From CAIWHR01 sp963726775 (GTDB lineage Bacteria > Pseudomonadota > Gammaproteobacteria > Burkholderiales > Casimicrobiaceae), in assembly GCA_963726775.1 (NCBI GenBank), contig CAVSDL010000001.1:868001-932000 (forward strand): a DNA stretch of 64,000 bases, in the 5' to 3' direction. Position 1 is the first letter of the stretch. Each line of letters starts with the position of its first letter. Below are positions 17,411 through 26,025 of this stretch, piece after piece. A program made the position numbers and the translations under genes. Under the pieces are notes generated by a model. The model was not told where the DNA came from. It saw only the letters and a program-made list of their open reading frames with translations, and did no database searches.

Positions 17411-18562
17411 ATGGCCCGAACCACGCTCAAGCTCCCGCCCCGGACAGGTCCGGCTCCGCCCGCGAAACCGCCGACATCGCGCGCGCGGCGCGCGCAGCGC
17501 GGGCCGGCGGCGTCGGTCGCGCGGTCGACGCCGGCCGCCGCCAAGGCGCCGCCGCCCGCCGCAGTAGATGCCGCGCCGCGACGTCCAAAACCCAGCGCGT
17601 CTCCACGTTCCAAATCCGACGCGCCCCCACTTTCCAAGTCCGTTGCAGGATTGGGGACGGCACGGCGACCCAAGAGCAATGATCGGTTTTCGCCGCCGCC
17701 GCGTGGGGCGTCTCCCGGGAAATCTCCCTTTCGCATCCCGCCGAAACCCGCGCGCTACGATGCCGGACCGTCGACACCGCGTGCGACCGCGCCGCCCGCT
17801 GCGCGCCGCGATTCGGCGATGCCACGCGGCCACGACAATCCGCGCTTGTCGAAACGGATGAGCGAGCTCGAACTGTGCTCGCGGCGCGAAGCGGACGAGT
17901 GGATCGAGAACGGCTGGGTCCGCGTTGACGGCATCGTGATGGACAGGCTCGGCACGCGCGTCCCGCCCGATGCGCGCATCGAAATCGACCCGGCCGCGCG
18001 GAAACATCAGGGCGAACAGGTCACGATCCTTCTCAACAAACCCGTCGGCTACGTTTCGGGCCAGGCCGAAGACGGCTACCAGCCTGCGAGCGTGCTGATC
18101 CGCCCGGAGAACCGCTGGCCGGAGGACCGCGCCCCTCTCACGTTCAAGCCGGGCCACCTGCGCGGACTGGCGCCGGCCGGGCGGCTCGACATCGACTCCA
18201 CGGGCCTCCTCGTCTTCACCCAGGACGGCCGCGTCGCGCGCCGGCTGGTCGGCCGCGACTCCGAGGTCGAGAAGGAGTACCTGGTGCGCGTCGAGGGGAC
18301 GCTCTCGCCACAGGGCATGAAGCTGCTCCACCACGGTCTCGAACTCGACGGCGTCAAACTCAAGCCGGCGCGCGTGTCATGGCAGAACGAGCATCAGCTG
18401 CGGTTCGTCCTGCGCGAAGGCAAGAAGCGACAGATTCGCCGCATGTGCGAACTGGTCGGCCTGCGCGTCATCGGACTGAAGCGCGTGCGTACCGGCAGCG
18501 TGCCTCTCGGAAAATTGCCGGTCGGCGCCTGGCGCTATCTGCGCGACGACGAGAGATTCTAA
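17411..18562 (+). CDS. rRNA pseudouridine synthase (RsuA/RluB/RluF family)
   Basis: This enzyme isomerises a specific uridine in rRNA. After the ATG at 17411 the first ~140 residues are low-complexity, rich in Pro, Ala, Arg and Lys, and probably disordered RNA-binding tail. Then comes an S4 domain (RLSKRMSELELCSRREADEW) and the catalytic domain with PAGRLDIDSTGLLVFTQDGR, whose GRLD Asp is the catalytic residue. The final motif GKKRQIRRMCELVGL is typical. The order S4 then catalytic domain is that of RluF/RsuA relatives; the exact rRNA site cannot be told. The long N-terminal extension is unusual, as family members often carry such tails at the C-terminus. An in-frame ATG 34 codons upstream is less likely. 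Confidence 0.88.
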   Translation: MARTTLKLPPRTGPAPPAKPPTSRARRAQRGPAASVARSTPAAAKAPPPAAVDAAPRRPKPSASPRSKSDAPPLSKSVAGLGTARRPKSNDRFSPPPRGASPGKSPFRIPPKPARYDAGPSTPRATAPPAARRDSAMPRGHDNPRLSKRMSELELCSRREADEWIENGWVRVDGIVMDRLGTRVPPDARIEIDPAARKHQGEQVTILLNKPVGYVSGQAEDGYQPASVLIRPENRWPEDRAPLTFKPGHLRGLAPAGRLDIDSTGLLVFTQDGRVARRLVGRDSEVEKEYLVRVEGTLSPQGMKLLHHGLELDGVKLKPARVSWQNEHQLRFVLREGKKRQIRRMCELVGLRVIGLKRVRTGSVPLGKLPVGAWRYLRDDERF

Positions 18563-18597
18563 GCACCTGTCCGCGACACCCTTTCGGAGACATCCCG

Positions 18598-18951
18598 ATG
18601 CCAGACAGTCTCGCAGAACTTCAGGATGCAATCGCGGCGTTCGTCGAGGAGCGCGCCTGGGCGCAATTCCACACGCCCAAGAACCTGACAATGGCCGTAG
18701 CCATCGAGGCGGCCGAACTGATGGAGCATTTCCTGTGGAGTTCCGGCGCCGAATCCGGCGCGCCGGACCCGGGCAAGAAGCAGGAGATCGCCCACGAGAT
18801 CGGCGATGTTTTCATCTACCTGTTGCAACTCGGACGGGTCCTCGACGTCGATGTCATCGCCGCCGCGCGGGACAAGCTGCTCGTCAATCGCGAGAAGTAT
18901 CCGGTGGAAAAGGCGAAAGGGCGCGCCACGAAGTACCTGGATCTCGAATAA
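18598..18951 (+). CDS. MazG-like nucleotide pyrophosphohydrolase
   Basis: This 117-residue protein belongs to the all-alpha NTP pyrophosphohydrolases of the RS21-C6/MazG-like group, which hydrolyse non-canonical or surplus dNTPs. The metal-binding Glu/Asp pattern is visible as EAAELMEHF near residue 38 and HEIGDVFIYLLQL near residue 64. A FHTPKNLTMAVAIE segment before it is diagnostic of the subgroup. The ATG at 18598 follows a CGGAGA ribosome site. The gap to the pseudouridine synthase is 35 bp, so the two may be co-transcribed. A housecleaning role is inferred. Confidence 0.9.
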   Translation: MPDSLAELQDAIAAFVEERAWAQFHTPKNLTMAVAIEAAELMEHFLWSSGAESGAPDPGKKQEIAHEIGDVFIYLLQLGRVLDVDVIAAARDKLLVNREKYPVEKAKGRATKYLDLE

Positions 18952-19045
18952 CCGCACGAACGGGGCGCCGCCAATGCCGTTCCCTTGACAATTTTCGTCG
19001 CCCCCCCCCGCGAACGCGGCGGCCCAGCGGCGTTCATTGCAAGAC

Positions 19046-19075
19046 ACTGGATTCCCGCGTTCGCGGGAATGACGG
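19046..19075. repeat. REP-like palindrome between convergent genes
   Basis: ATTCCCGCG-TT-CGCGGGAAT is a perfect 9-bp inverted repeat at 19051-19070, followed by GACGG. A diverged copy in the opposite orientation is at 35245-35271. Elements of this form are dispersed in many proteobacterial genomes. The location, between the stops of two convergent genes, is usual, and the hairpin may serve as a bidirectional terminator. Confidence 0.65.
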
Positions 19076-19150
19076 AAAAGCCTTGCGTGAACGGCATGAG
19101 GGCGCGGGCACCCGATCCCTCACCGTCGATTGCCGGCGCCGTTCCGGCAT

Positions 19151-20254
19151 CTACAACGTCGAACCCACGGACTTCCCTCCCTCCGCCCTGCCGATCCGCA
19201 CCGGCACGCGCCGCCGCCCCCACTGCGCGCCGAACGTTCCGAAATGCCCCGGCAGGCGCGTGCCGCAATGGCGGCAGTCGCCCTCCGCCGTGAGGTCGTA
19301 GCCCAGGATTTCGTGCCAGTCGCGGACGACAAGCGCCTTCCGGCATTCCGGGCAGAACGTCGTGCCGCCGGTGCGATCGTGGACGTTGCCGGTATAGACG
19401 TAGCGAACGCCGGCGCGCAGCGCGATGTCACGCGCGCGCGTCAGCGTGGCCGCCGGCGTGCGCGCAATGTCCGTCATCTTGTAATCCGGGTGGAAGGCCG
19501 TGAAATGGAGCGGCACGTCGGGGCCCAGTTCGCGCATGATCCAATGGCACATCGCCTCGATCTCGGCGTCGGAATCGTTCTTGCCCGGGATCAGCAATGT
19601 GGTGATCTCGAACCACACGTTCGTTTCGCGCTTCAGATAGACGAGCGTGTCGAGCACCGGTTGCAGATGCGCGCCGCAAAGCCGCACGTAGAATTCGTCG
19701 GTGAATCCCTTGAGATCGACGTTGGCGGCGTCCATCTTCGCGTAGAAATCCCGGCGCGCGTCGACGCCGATGTAACCGGCGGTCACGGCGACAGTCCGGA
19801 TGCCGGCTTCATGACACGCATCGGCGGTGTCCATCGCGTATTCCGCGAAAATGACCGGATCGTTGTAGGTAAACGCGACGCTCCTGCAGCCGGCTCGTCT
19901 TGCGGCCTCGGCGATCCCCTGCGGCGACGCAGCGTCCATCAGCGTGTCCATTTCCCGCGACTTGGAAATGTCCCAGTTCTGGCAGAACTTGCAGGCGAGG
20001 TTGCAGCCGGCGGTGCCGAACGAGAACACGCTCGACCCCGGGTAGTAGTGGTTCAGCGGCTTCTTTTCGATGGGATCGATACAGAAGCCCGACGAACGCC
20101 CGTAGGTGGTGAGCACCATCGCATCGTCCACGCGCTGCCGCACGAAACACGCGCCGCGCTGGCCCTCGTGCAGCCGGCAGTCGCGCGGACACAGGTCGCA
20201 CTGGATACGCCCATCGTCGAGACGGTGCCACCAGCGGCCCGGGAATTTGCTCAT
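19151..20254 (-). CDS. amrS: AmmeMemoRadiSam system radical SAM enzyme
   Basis: The 367-residue protein contains the radical-SAM cluster motif CNLACKFC with cysteines at residues 84, 88 and 91. The N-terminal CDLCPRDCRLHEGQRGAC segment and C-terminal zinc-type pairs (CPEC, CRHC) are those of PflA-like members always found near MEMO and AMMECR1 genes. It should cleave S-adenosylmethionine to make a radical; the substrate is unknown. I chose the ATG at 20254 because it overlaps the amrA stop (ATGA) and the Cys-rich region begins soon after. The three genes form a tight minus-strand operon. Confidence 0.93.
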   Translation of the reverse strand: MSKFPGRWWHRLDDGRIQCDLCPRDCRLHEGQRGACFVRQRVDDAMVLTTYGRSSGFCIDPIEKKPLNHYYPGSSVFSFGTAGCNLACKFCQNWDISKSREMDTLMDAASPQGIAEAARRAGCRSVAFTYNDPVIFAEYAMDTADACHEAGIRTVAVTAGYIGVDARRDFYAKMDAANVDLKGFTDEFYVRLCGAHLQPVLDTLVYLKRETNVWFEITTLLIPGKNDSDAEIEAMCHWIMRELGPDVPLHFTAFHPDYKMTDIARTPAATLTRARDIALRAGVRYVYTGNVHDRTGGTTFCPECRKALVVRDWHEILGYDLTAEGDCRHCGTRLPGHFGTFGAQWGRRRVPVRIGRAEGGKSVGSTL

Positions 20255-20826
20255 GGCTGTGCCTGCGCCAGACGGAATTCCGTCTCTTTCCATTTGATCA
20301 CCGTGTAGCGCGATGCGTTCACTTGCGCACTCCAGAAATCGGCGCGCAATCCTGCCTTGTGCTTCAGCGCGGCAACAAACTGCCGCGGCTCGACAAGCGA
20401 CTCCCACACCTGCGGCAGGAACGTCGCCCGGCGGTGGTCGCATTCGATGGTGAGGCCATCGACCCCCGGGCGGAGCTGCGCGAGCAGATGCTCTTCGTCC
20501 GCGACATGCAGGCTTTCACACGGCGACAGCAGCGACACTTCGATGGAGGTCGATCCAAACTCCGCCGCGGCCAGCGGCGCAAACCGCGGGTCGCGGAACG
20601 CGGCGGCGATGGCATTCTCGTGGACGTCCCGTCCGAGCGGCCTGCGCGGCTCCAGGCTGCCGATGCACCCGCGCAATTCGCCATCCCGCGTCAACGTGAC
20701 GAATGTCGCGCCGGGACGCTCGAGGGCGTCGTAGCCTCCCTTGTTTTCGACGTGGATCCCAAACTGCGCACCGATCGCACCGCGCGCGATTCGCAGGAGC
20801 ACAGAGCCCAGTTCACTGTCCGGCAT
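20251..20826 (-). CDS. amrA: AmmeMemoRadiSam system protein A (AMMECR1 family)
   Basis: This is a 191-residue AMMECR1-domain protein. Family hallmarks are ATFVTLTRDGELRGCIGSLE near residue 37, then VHENAIAAAFRDPRF and IEVSLLSPCE. The Cys in RGCIG is strongly conserved in the family, and its function is unknown in bacteria as well as eukaryotes. The start at 20826 overlaps the end of amrB by 14 bases and the stop overlaps amrS by four, so translation of the set is coupled. Confidence 0.93.
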   Translation of the reverse strand: MPDSELGSVLLRIARGAIGAQFGIHVENKGGYDALERPGATFVTLTRDGELRGCIGSLEPRRPLGRDVHENAIAAAFRDPRFAPLAAAEFGSTSIEVSLLSPCESLHVADEEHLLAQLRPGVDGLTIECDHRRATFLPQVWESLVEPRQFVAALKHKAGLRADFWSAQVNASRYTVIKWKETEFRLAQAQP

Positions 20827-21625
20827 GGCGCGGTGCAAAGACAAACGACGCATACCCGACAACGCGCGACCTGTCCCCGGCCGTGTCGCCCGAGTTGCGC
20901 AGGTCGAGGAGCTCCGGCACGAGGCCGTGGCGCCGTGCGCATAGCAGCAGCGCGTTGGCCGGCGTCGCACCGCAGGCCTGCGCGTGATCGAGAGAAGGTG
21001 TCAACGCCAGGATCGCGTCGGCGCTGTCGCGGTCGATCGTGCGCGCGTCGGCATAGCGATGGTAGTGGGAAAGGTCGGAGCTGACGACGATGAGCGTTTC
21101 GGGCCCGCCCCAGAGTCTTTCGATCACGTCGGCCACTTCGGCGGCCGTTGCATCGCCGACTGCAAAGGGCGCAATCCGAAAATCGTCCAGCACGGTCTGC
21201 AGGAACGGCAGCTGGACCTCGAGGGAGTGCTCGCACTCGTGCACGGCATCGGCTTCACTGACCCACGGCAACGTCATTGCAATTGCCGCAGCCTCGCGAT
21301 CGATCTCGACTTCGCCGAGCGGGGTCGCGAACGCCCGCACCGAGGGTAGCGCGAGTCCGCGGATCGGCACGCGGTGCGCAGGGCCGAGCAGCACGACGCG
21401 TCGAATCGCCCGGCGCCACAGGGCGAGCCGCGCGTACGCCGCGGCGGCAATCGGGCCGGAATAGACATAGCCCGCGTGGGGGACAATCATCGCCTTGGGC
21501 GTCGCGCCGGCGTCGCGGGATGGCGCGGCGGCCCCCGAAAGGCAGGCGCGCACGCTGGCCCGCAGCGCCTCCCCAGCTCCGGGGTAGAACGTGCCGGCCA
21601 CCGCGGCCGGACGGACATCGTGCAT
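20813..21625 (-). CDS. amrB: AmmeMemoRadiSam system protein B (MEMO family)
   Basis: The 270-residue protein is a MEMO homologue, related in fold to extradiol dioxygenases. Metal-site-like residues are conserved: AMIVPHAGYVYSGP near residue 45, ECEHSLEVQLPFLQ near residue 130 and VSSDLSHYHRY near residue 180. Human MEMO has been linked to copper or iron redox handling, and the bacterial role is not known. It is the first gene of a three-gene operon with amrA and amrS. Confidence 0.94.
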   Translation of the reverse strand: MHDVRPAAVAGTFYPGAGEALRASVRACLSGAAAPSRDAGATPKAMIVPHAGYVYSGPIAAAAYARLALWRRAIRRVVLLGPAHRVPIRGLALPSVRAFATPLGEVEIDREAAAIAMTLPWVSEADAVHECEHSLEVQLPFLQTVLDDFRIAPFAVGDATAAEVADVIERLWGGPETLIVVSSDLSHYHRYADARTIDRDSADAILALTPSLDHAQACGATPANALLLCARRHGLVPELLDLRNSGDTAGDRSRVVGYASFVFAPRHAGQ

Positions 21626-21808
21626 CCGACACCTCGTTTGCAGTCGAAGGGTCGATCGTCGCGAGCGGCCGCTTCGTCATTCGCAGCCCGGAACCCGCGA
21701 TGCCGGGCTTCAGGCTCGAAAGCTATTGTTGGCGTGTGGACGACCGATTGCAACTGGTCGCCGCGGCACGGCCCTGACCGCAATTCCGCGCACCGGACAT
21801 TCCTGCCG

Positions 21809-22444
21809 TCATGAGGCACTCTCGACGAGCGCGAGGCGGATCCCCAGATACACGAACAGGCCACCCATCGCCCGGTTGAGCCAAGTCGTCGCGCCGCCGC
21901 CGGTGAGGCGCCTGCCGAAGCTTGCCGCCGACCGTGCCACGAAGAGATTCCAGAGCGTGCCGTTGACGACGAAGACGACGCCGAGTAACCCGAACGCCAG
22001 CGCCTTGTTCGATGCATCCGCATCGATGAACTGAGGCAGGAAAGCGAGAAAGTACAGCGCGACCTTCGGATTCAGAACGTTCGTCAGAAAACCCTGCGCG
22101 AAGATCCTCCGCATCGAGGCCGGCGCCAGCGACACGGGACCGAGGTCCGATCCACGAGACTTCGACCGCACCAACCCGATGCCCAGCCAGACGAGATACG
22201 CGGCACCCATCCATTTGACGACGGTGAACGCGGTCGCCGACGTCGCGAGTATTGCCGAGAGGCCAAGCGCTGCCGCCAGCGTGTGCACGCAGCAGCCGGC
22301 ACCGACGCCCAGCGCCGCGAGCACGCCGGCGCGCCACCCTTGCGTCGCCCCGCGACCGACGATGTAGAGCGTGTCGGCGCCGGGCGTGATGTTGAGGAGC
22401 AGGCCGGAGACGACGAACAGGCCCAGATCGTGGATGCCGGACAT
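21809..22444 (-). CDS. LysE/RhtB-family amino-acid exporter
   Basis: The 211-residue, six-helix membrane protein matches LysE/RhtB translocators. The diagnostic N-terminal segment LLLNITPGADTLYIVGRGAT is at residues 15-34, and KVALYFLAFLPQF follows near residue 125. These proteins export amino acids such as homoserine, threonine or lysine using the proton gradient. The ATG at 22444 is chosen because the longer frame upstream encodes a shadow of the NYN gene. It starts 50 bp after the NYN gene ends, so co-transcription is possible. The substrate is unknown. Confidence 0.9.
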   Translation of the reverse strand: MSGIHDLGLFVVSGLLLNITPGADTLYIVGRGATQGWRAGVLAALGVGAGCCVHTLAAALGLSAILATSATAFTVVKWMGAAYLVWLGIGLVRSKSRGSDLGPVSLAPASMRRIFAQGFLTNVLNPKVALYFLAFLPQFIDADASNKALAFGLLGVVFVVNGTLWNLFVARSAASFGRRLTGGGATTWLNRAMGGLFVYLGIRLALVESAS

Positions 22445-22494
22445 GGGCACAGGAGGCCTTTCGATTGCGGCGCGGCTGCGAACGGCAGACCGGA

Positions 22495-23349
22495 TCACTC
22501 CTCGCCGGCGGCCAACCGGACGATGTAGCCACCGGACTTTTCGTCGCGCAGCAGCGTGAGATTGCCCACGCGCTCGGCGGCTTCCAGCATGCCGTTGAAC
22601 GAGCGATAGCCGTAATACGATTCGTTGAAACCAGGCTTTCGCCGCTTCAAGGCTTGCTTGATCATCGAGCCCCAGATCTTCTCCTCGTCGCCCCGTTCCG
22701 CGATCAGCGCCTCGAGCGTTTCGCCGATCAGGTCCAGTGCCTGCTGCCGCCGGTCCTCGTCGCCCTTCTTCGCAGGCGCCCTGGATTCTTCGGCGGCGGT
22801 CCGGACCGCAGGCTTGCCGTTGCCGCCGGCCGCCGCCTTCGCCGGCGGCCTTCTCGGCCCGGGCTTCTTCTTTTCGCGGACAAGGTCGTCGTAGAAGATG
22901 AATTCGTCGCAGTTGGCGATCAGCAGGTCGGACGTCGAATTCTTGACGCCGACGCCGATGACGACCTTGTTGTTCTCGCGCAACTTGCTGACCAGCGGCG
23001 AAAAATCCGAGTCGCCGCTGATGATGACGAAGGTTTCCACGTGCGACTTCGTGTAGCAGAGATCCAGCGCGTCGACGACCATCCGGATGTCCGCCGAATT
23101 CTTGCCCGACTGGCGGACGTGCGGAATCTCGATCAGTTCGAACGACGCCTCGTGCATCGGTGCCTTGAACGCCTTGTACCGGTCCCAGTCGCAATAGGCC
23201 TTTTTCACGACGATGCTGCCCTTCAGCAACAGGCGCTCCAGCACTTTGCCGATGTCGAATTTCTCGTATTGTGCGTCGCGCACGCCAAGTGCGATGTTCT
23301 CGAAATCGCAGAACAGCGCCATGTTGGTGATTTCGGTCTGGTGGGCCAT
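22495..23349 (-). CDS. NYN (LabA/PIN-like) nuclease-domain protein with C-terminal OST-HTH-like module
   Basis: The 284-residue protein starts with a NYN domain: ALFCDFENIALG at residues 11-22 with the catalytic Asp and Asn, GKNSADIRMVVDALDL near residue 80 and IISGDSDFSPLVSKL near residue 105. A disordered Lys/Pro/Ala linker (residues 160-200) follows. The C-terminal 80 residues resemble the OST-HTH/LOTUS RNA-binding fold (WGSMIKQALKRRKPGFNESY then YGYRSFNGMLE). Such proteins are predicted RNases in RNA turnover. The catalytic acidic residues appear complete. Confidence 0.88.
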   Translation of the reverse strand: MAHQTEITNMALFCDFENIALGVRDAQYEKFDIGKVLERLLLKGSIVVKKAYCDWDRYKAFKAPMHEASFELIEIPHVRQSGKNSADIRMVVDALDLCYTKSHVETFVIISGDSDFSPLVSKLRENNKVVIGVGVKNSTSDLLIANCDEFIFYDDLVREKKKPGPRRPPAKAAAGGNGKPAVRTAAEESRAPAKKGDEDRRQQALDLIGETLEALIAERGDEEKIWGSMIKQALKRRKPGFNESYYGYRSFNGMLEAAERVGNLTLLRDEKSGGYIVRLAAGEE

Positions 23350-23563
23350 GGTTGCGTCCGGGTGCGCCGGGCGACCCGCGGTTCGGAGAGGCGGGCGCTC
23401 GGGTGGAGGCTGCGGGCCTCCACGATAGCAGTACCGGCGCCGCATGGAAATCGGTGCGTTCGGCCGCGGGCTGCCCGCAGGCGGCGATTCGCGCGGTCAT
23501 GAGGCGCGCGGTGCGGTTCGCGCTACACTGACGCCCGTTCTTCGTCCTTCAGATTTTCCCGCC

Positions 23564-24232
23564 ATGACCCTTCCCGCCCTTTCGCTGCTCGAGACCCGCG
23601 TCCTTGGCGTGCTGGTCGAAAAGCAGCACACCGTGCCCGATACCTATCCGCTGACGCTGAACGCGCTCGTCGCGGGATGCAACCAGAAGACGAGTCGCGA
23701 TCCGATCCTCAACGCGAGCGAGGCCGAGGTACAGGCGACGATCGACCACCTGAAGACGCTGTCGCTGGTCGTCGAGTCGAGCGGCGGGCGCGTAATGCGT
23801 TACGCGCACAATGTCGAGCGCGTGCTCGGAGTTCCGGCGCAGGCGGTGGCGTTGCTGACGGTGCTCATGCTGCGCGGACCGCAGACCATCGGCGAACTGC
23901 GCATCTACTCCGAACGCCTGCATCGCTTTGCCGACATATCGGCCGTCGAAGCGTTTCTGCACGAACTCGCCGCGCGTCCGGCCGGGGCGTTCTGCATCGA
24001 GCTGCCGCGCCAACCGGGAACGCGCGAGACACGCTGGGCGCATCTGCTCTCTGGCCCGCCGGCCTTCGACGCCGCGTCCCGCACGTCCGTGGCGGAGCCG
24101 GGCGGCGATGCCGTGACGATTTCCGAGCTCGCGGCGCTCAAGGCCAATGTCGCCCAGCTCCAGGACGAACTCGCCGAGCTGAAAGTGTCCGTCGCGAAGC
24201 TTTGCGCGGAACTTGGAGTCGGCGGCCCCTGA
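23564..24232 (+). CDS. yceH: YceH-family (DUF480) winged-helix protein
   Basis: The 222-residue protein belongs to DUF480/YceH. Signature segments are LSLLETRVLGVLVEKQHTVP at residues 6-25, TYPLTLNALVAGCNQKTSRD and VLMLRGPQTIGELRIYSERL. It contains two winged-helix units, then a Leu-rich coiled coil at the C-terminus (ELAALKANVAQLQDELAELK). The function is not known in detail. The gene is divergent from the NYN gene; TACACT at 23524-23529 could be its -10 element. Confidence 0.92.
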   Translation: MTLPALSLLETRVLGVLVEKQHTVPDTYPLTLNALVAGCNQKTSRDPILNASEAEVQATIDHLKTLSLVVESSGGRVMRYAHNVERVLGVPAQAVALLTVLMLRGPQTIGELRIYSERLHRFADISAVEAFLHELAARPAGAFCIELPRQPGTRETRWAHLLSGPPAFDAASRTSVAEPGGDAVTISELAALKANVAQLQDELAELKVSVAKLCAELGVGGP

Positions 24233-24327
24233 GGTCCCGGTCCTCGTCAACGCAGTCGCGCCGACAAGTTCGCCTGTTCGAATCTGCACTGAACATCCCC
24301 CGATCAATGTAGAAAGCGAGGAAATGC

Positions 24328-24744
24328 ATGGGCATGCTGGATGGACTTCTCGGCAACGTTCTCGGCGGAATGCTGGGTGGGGGCGGCGCCGCGCAGCAAA
24401 ACCCGCTGGTGCAGGCGGCGCTGCAATTGTTGCAACAGAACGGGGGCCTGCAGGGAGTGCTCGGCAAGTTCCAGCAGGCCGGGTACGGGCAGCAGGCGGA
24501 TTCGTGGGTGTCGACCGGGCAGAACGTGCCGATCGACGCGAATGCGCTTCAGCAGGCGCTGGGCCAGGGGCAGCTCGGCCAGATCGCACAGCAGCTCGGC
24601 ATGTCGCACGGCGATGTCGCCGGCGGGCTCGCCGCTTTGCTGCCGCAGCTCATCGACGGGATGACGCCGCAGGGACAGATCCCGGACGATCATCACGACA
24701 TGGTTTCGCAGGCCCTGGCGCTGCTGCGCGGCCGGACGGGATGA
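24328..24744 (+). CDS. yidB: YidB-family (DUF937) protein
   Basis: The 138-residue protein is rich in Gly, Gln and Leu, with the YidB layout: a Gly-rich start (MLDGLLGNVLGGMLGGGG), a Gln-rich repeat ALQLLQQNGGLQGVLGKFQQ, the conserved DSWVSTGQNVPI near residue 58 and LPQLIDGMTPQGQIP near the end. No signal peptide or membrane helix is evident. The function of the family is unknown. It lies downstream of yceH with a gap of 95 bp. Confidence 0.9.
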   Translation: MGMLDGLLGNVLGGMLGGGGAAQQNPLVQAALQLLQQNGGLQGVLGKFQQAGYGQQADSWVSTGQNVPIDANALQQALGQGQLGQIAQQLGMSHGDVAGGLAALLPQLIDGMTPQGQIPDDHHDMVSQALALLRGRTG

Positions 24745-25086
24745 TGCGACTGGAGCGCGTTCACGCTGCCAAGTCCTGCTGCATCGAGTGACAACGGCTG
24801 CAGAAATGTCGTCGTTTCCGCGAAAACGAGCCGCGCCAGCGGCGAAGTTTCGAGGAACGGTCAGGCGGGATCCATTGGCTTCGGTCGAACGTCGCTCGGT
24901 CCCGCGTTTGCGGGTAAGACAATCGTGTTTGCGAAAGTGTCGCCCGGTTCCGTATTGATCAATAATACGTTCGCAGACGGTTCAGCTTGATCCGCGAATC
25001 ACGACGTCCGGTCCGCGAAATCCCTCGCTGCGCTACAATCCGGTGGCCGGACCGCTTCCACCCCGGCCCATTTTCTTGCGGCCACC
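24745..25086. other. Intergenic region with AT-rich palindrome upstream of uppP
   Basis: No gene is seen in these 342 bp. TATTGATCAATA at 24953-24964 is a perfect 12-bp palindrome in an otherwise GC-rich region. TACAAT at 25034-25039 is a fair -10 element for uppP, with transcription expected about 40 bp before its start codon. A small CCCGC-GTTT-GCGGG hairpin lies at 24901-24914. Confidence 0.45.
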
Positions 25087-25917
25087 GTGGACCAGCCTAC
25101 CCTTCTCACCGCCGTTGTTCTCGGCATCGTCGAGGGACTCACCGAATTCCTGCCGGTGTCCTCTACGGGCCACCTGATCGTCGCCGGCTCGTTGCTGGGC
25201 TACACGGGGGAACAGGCCAAGGTTTTTGAAATCGTGATCCAGGCCGGCGCGATCCTCGCCGTGTGCTGGGAATACCACGCGAAGCTGGTCGCAGTCGTGC
25301 GCGGTATCGCGAGCGACGCGGCGGCGCAACGATTCGTCGCCAATCTTGTTGTCGCCTTCATTCCTGCCGCGATCCTCGGCCTCACGCTGGGCAAGACGAT
25401 CAAGGCGCACCTGTTCGCGCCGGTGCCCGTCGCTTGTGCGTTCGTCGTCGGTGCGATCGTGATCCTGTGGGTGGAGCGCCGGCAGCGGGCGCTGCCGGGC
25501 ACCGTGCGCATTGCGCGCATCGACGACATGACGTGGCAGGACGCGCTCAAGGTCGGTTGCGCGCAGTGTCTCGCGCTCGTTCCCGGCACGTCGCGCTCCG
25601 GCGCGACGATCATAGGCGGCATGCTCTTCGGCCTGTCGCGCGTCGCGGCCACCGAGTTCTCGTTCTTTCTCGCGATTCCGACGCTGTTCGCCGCCACCGG
25701 GTACTCGATGTGGAAGGACGGGGTGCTGCTGGCCGCACAATCGCTGCCGCCTCTCGGCGTCGGATTCGTCGCGGCGTTCGTCTCGGCATTCGCCTGCGTG
25801 CGCTGGCTGATCCGCTACGTCGGCCATCATGACTTCGTGCCGTTCGCGTGGTACCGGATCGCGTTCGGCGCGGTCATTCTCGGCAGCGCCTACACGGGGC
25901 TCGTCAGGTGGGATTGA
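25087..25917 (+). CDS. uppP: Undecaprenyl-diphosphatase (BacA type)
   Basis: UppP dephosphorylates undecaprenyl pyrophosphate at the inner membrane, recycling the lipid carrier for peptidoglycan and O-antigen. The 276-residue, multi-helix protein has both catalytic signatures: EGLTEFLPVSSTGHLIVAGS at residues 17-36 and PGTSRSGATIIGGML near residue 167. The start is GTG at 25087. A charge-poor WERRQRALPG loop separates the halves. Overexpression of this family gives bacitracin tolerance. The call is secure. Confidence 0.96.
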   Translation: MDQPTLLTAVVLGIVEGLTEFLPVSSTGHLIVAGSLLGYTGEQAKVFEIVIQAGAILAVCWEYHAKLVAVVRGIASDAAAQRFVANLVVAFIPAAILGLTLGKTIKAHLFAPVPVACAFVVGAIVILWVERRQRALPGTVRIARIDDMTWQDALKVGCAQCLALVPGTSRSGATIIGGMLFGLSRVAATEFSFFLAIPTLFAATGYSMWKDGVLLAAQSLPPLGVGFVAAFVSAFACVRWLIRYVGHHDFVPFAWYRIAFGAVILGSAYTGLVRWD

Positions 25918-26025
25918 CGATTCGGGGCGCGCCCCTTCCCGGCAAGCATCGCTCCGGGCCCGACGAACGATCCTCCGTGGCCGCCGGGAATCCTCGGGCT
26001 CCCGCCTGTCGCCCGGAGTGAGGCG

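Noticed and set aside
24901..24914. CCCGC-GTTT-GCGGG as terminator of yidB
   Set aside because: The stem is only five pairs, has no T-run and lies about 160 bp after the gene.
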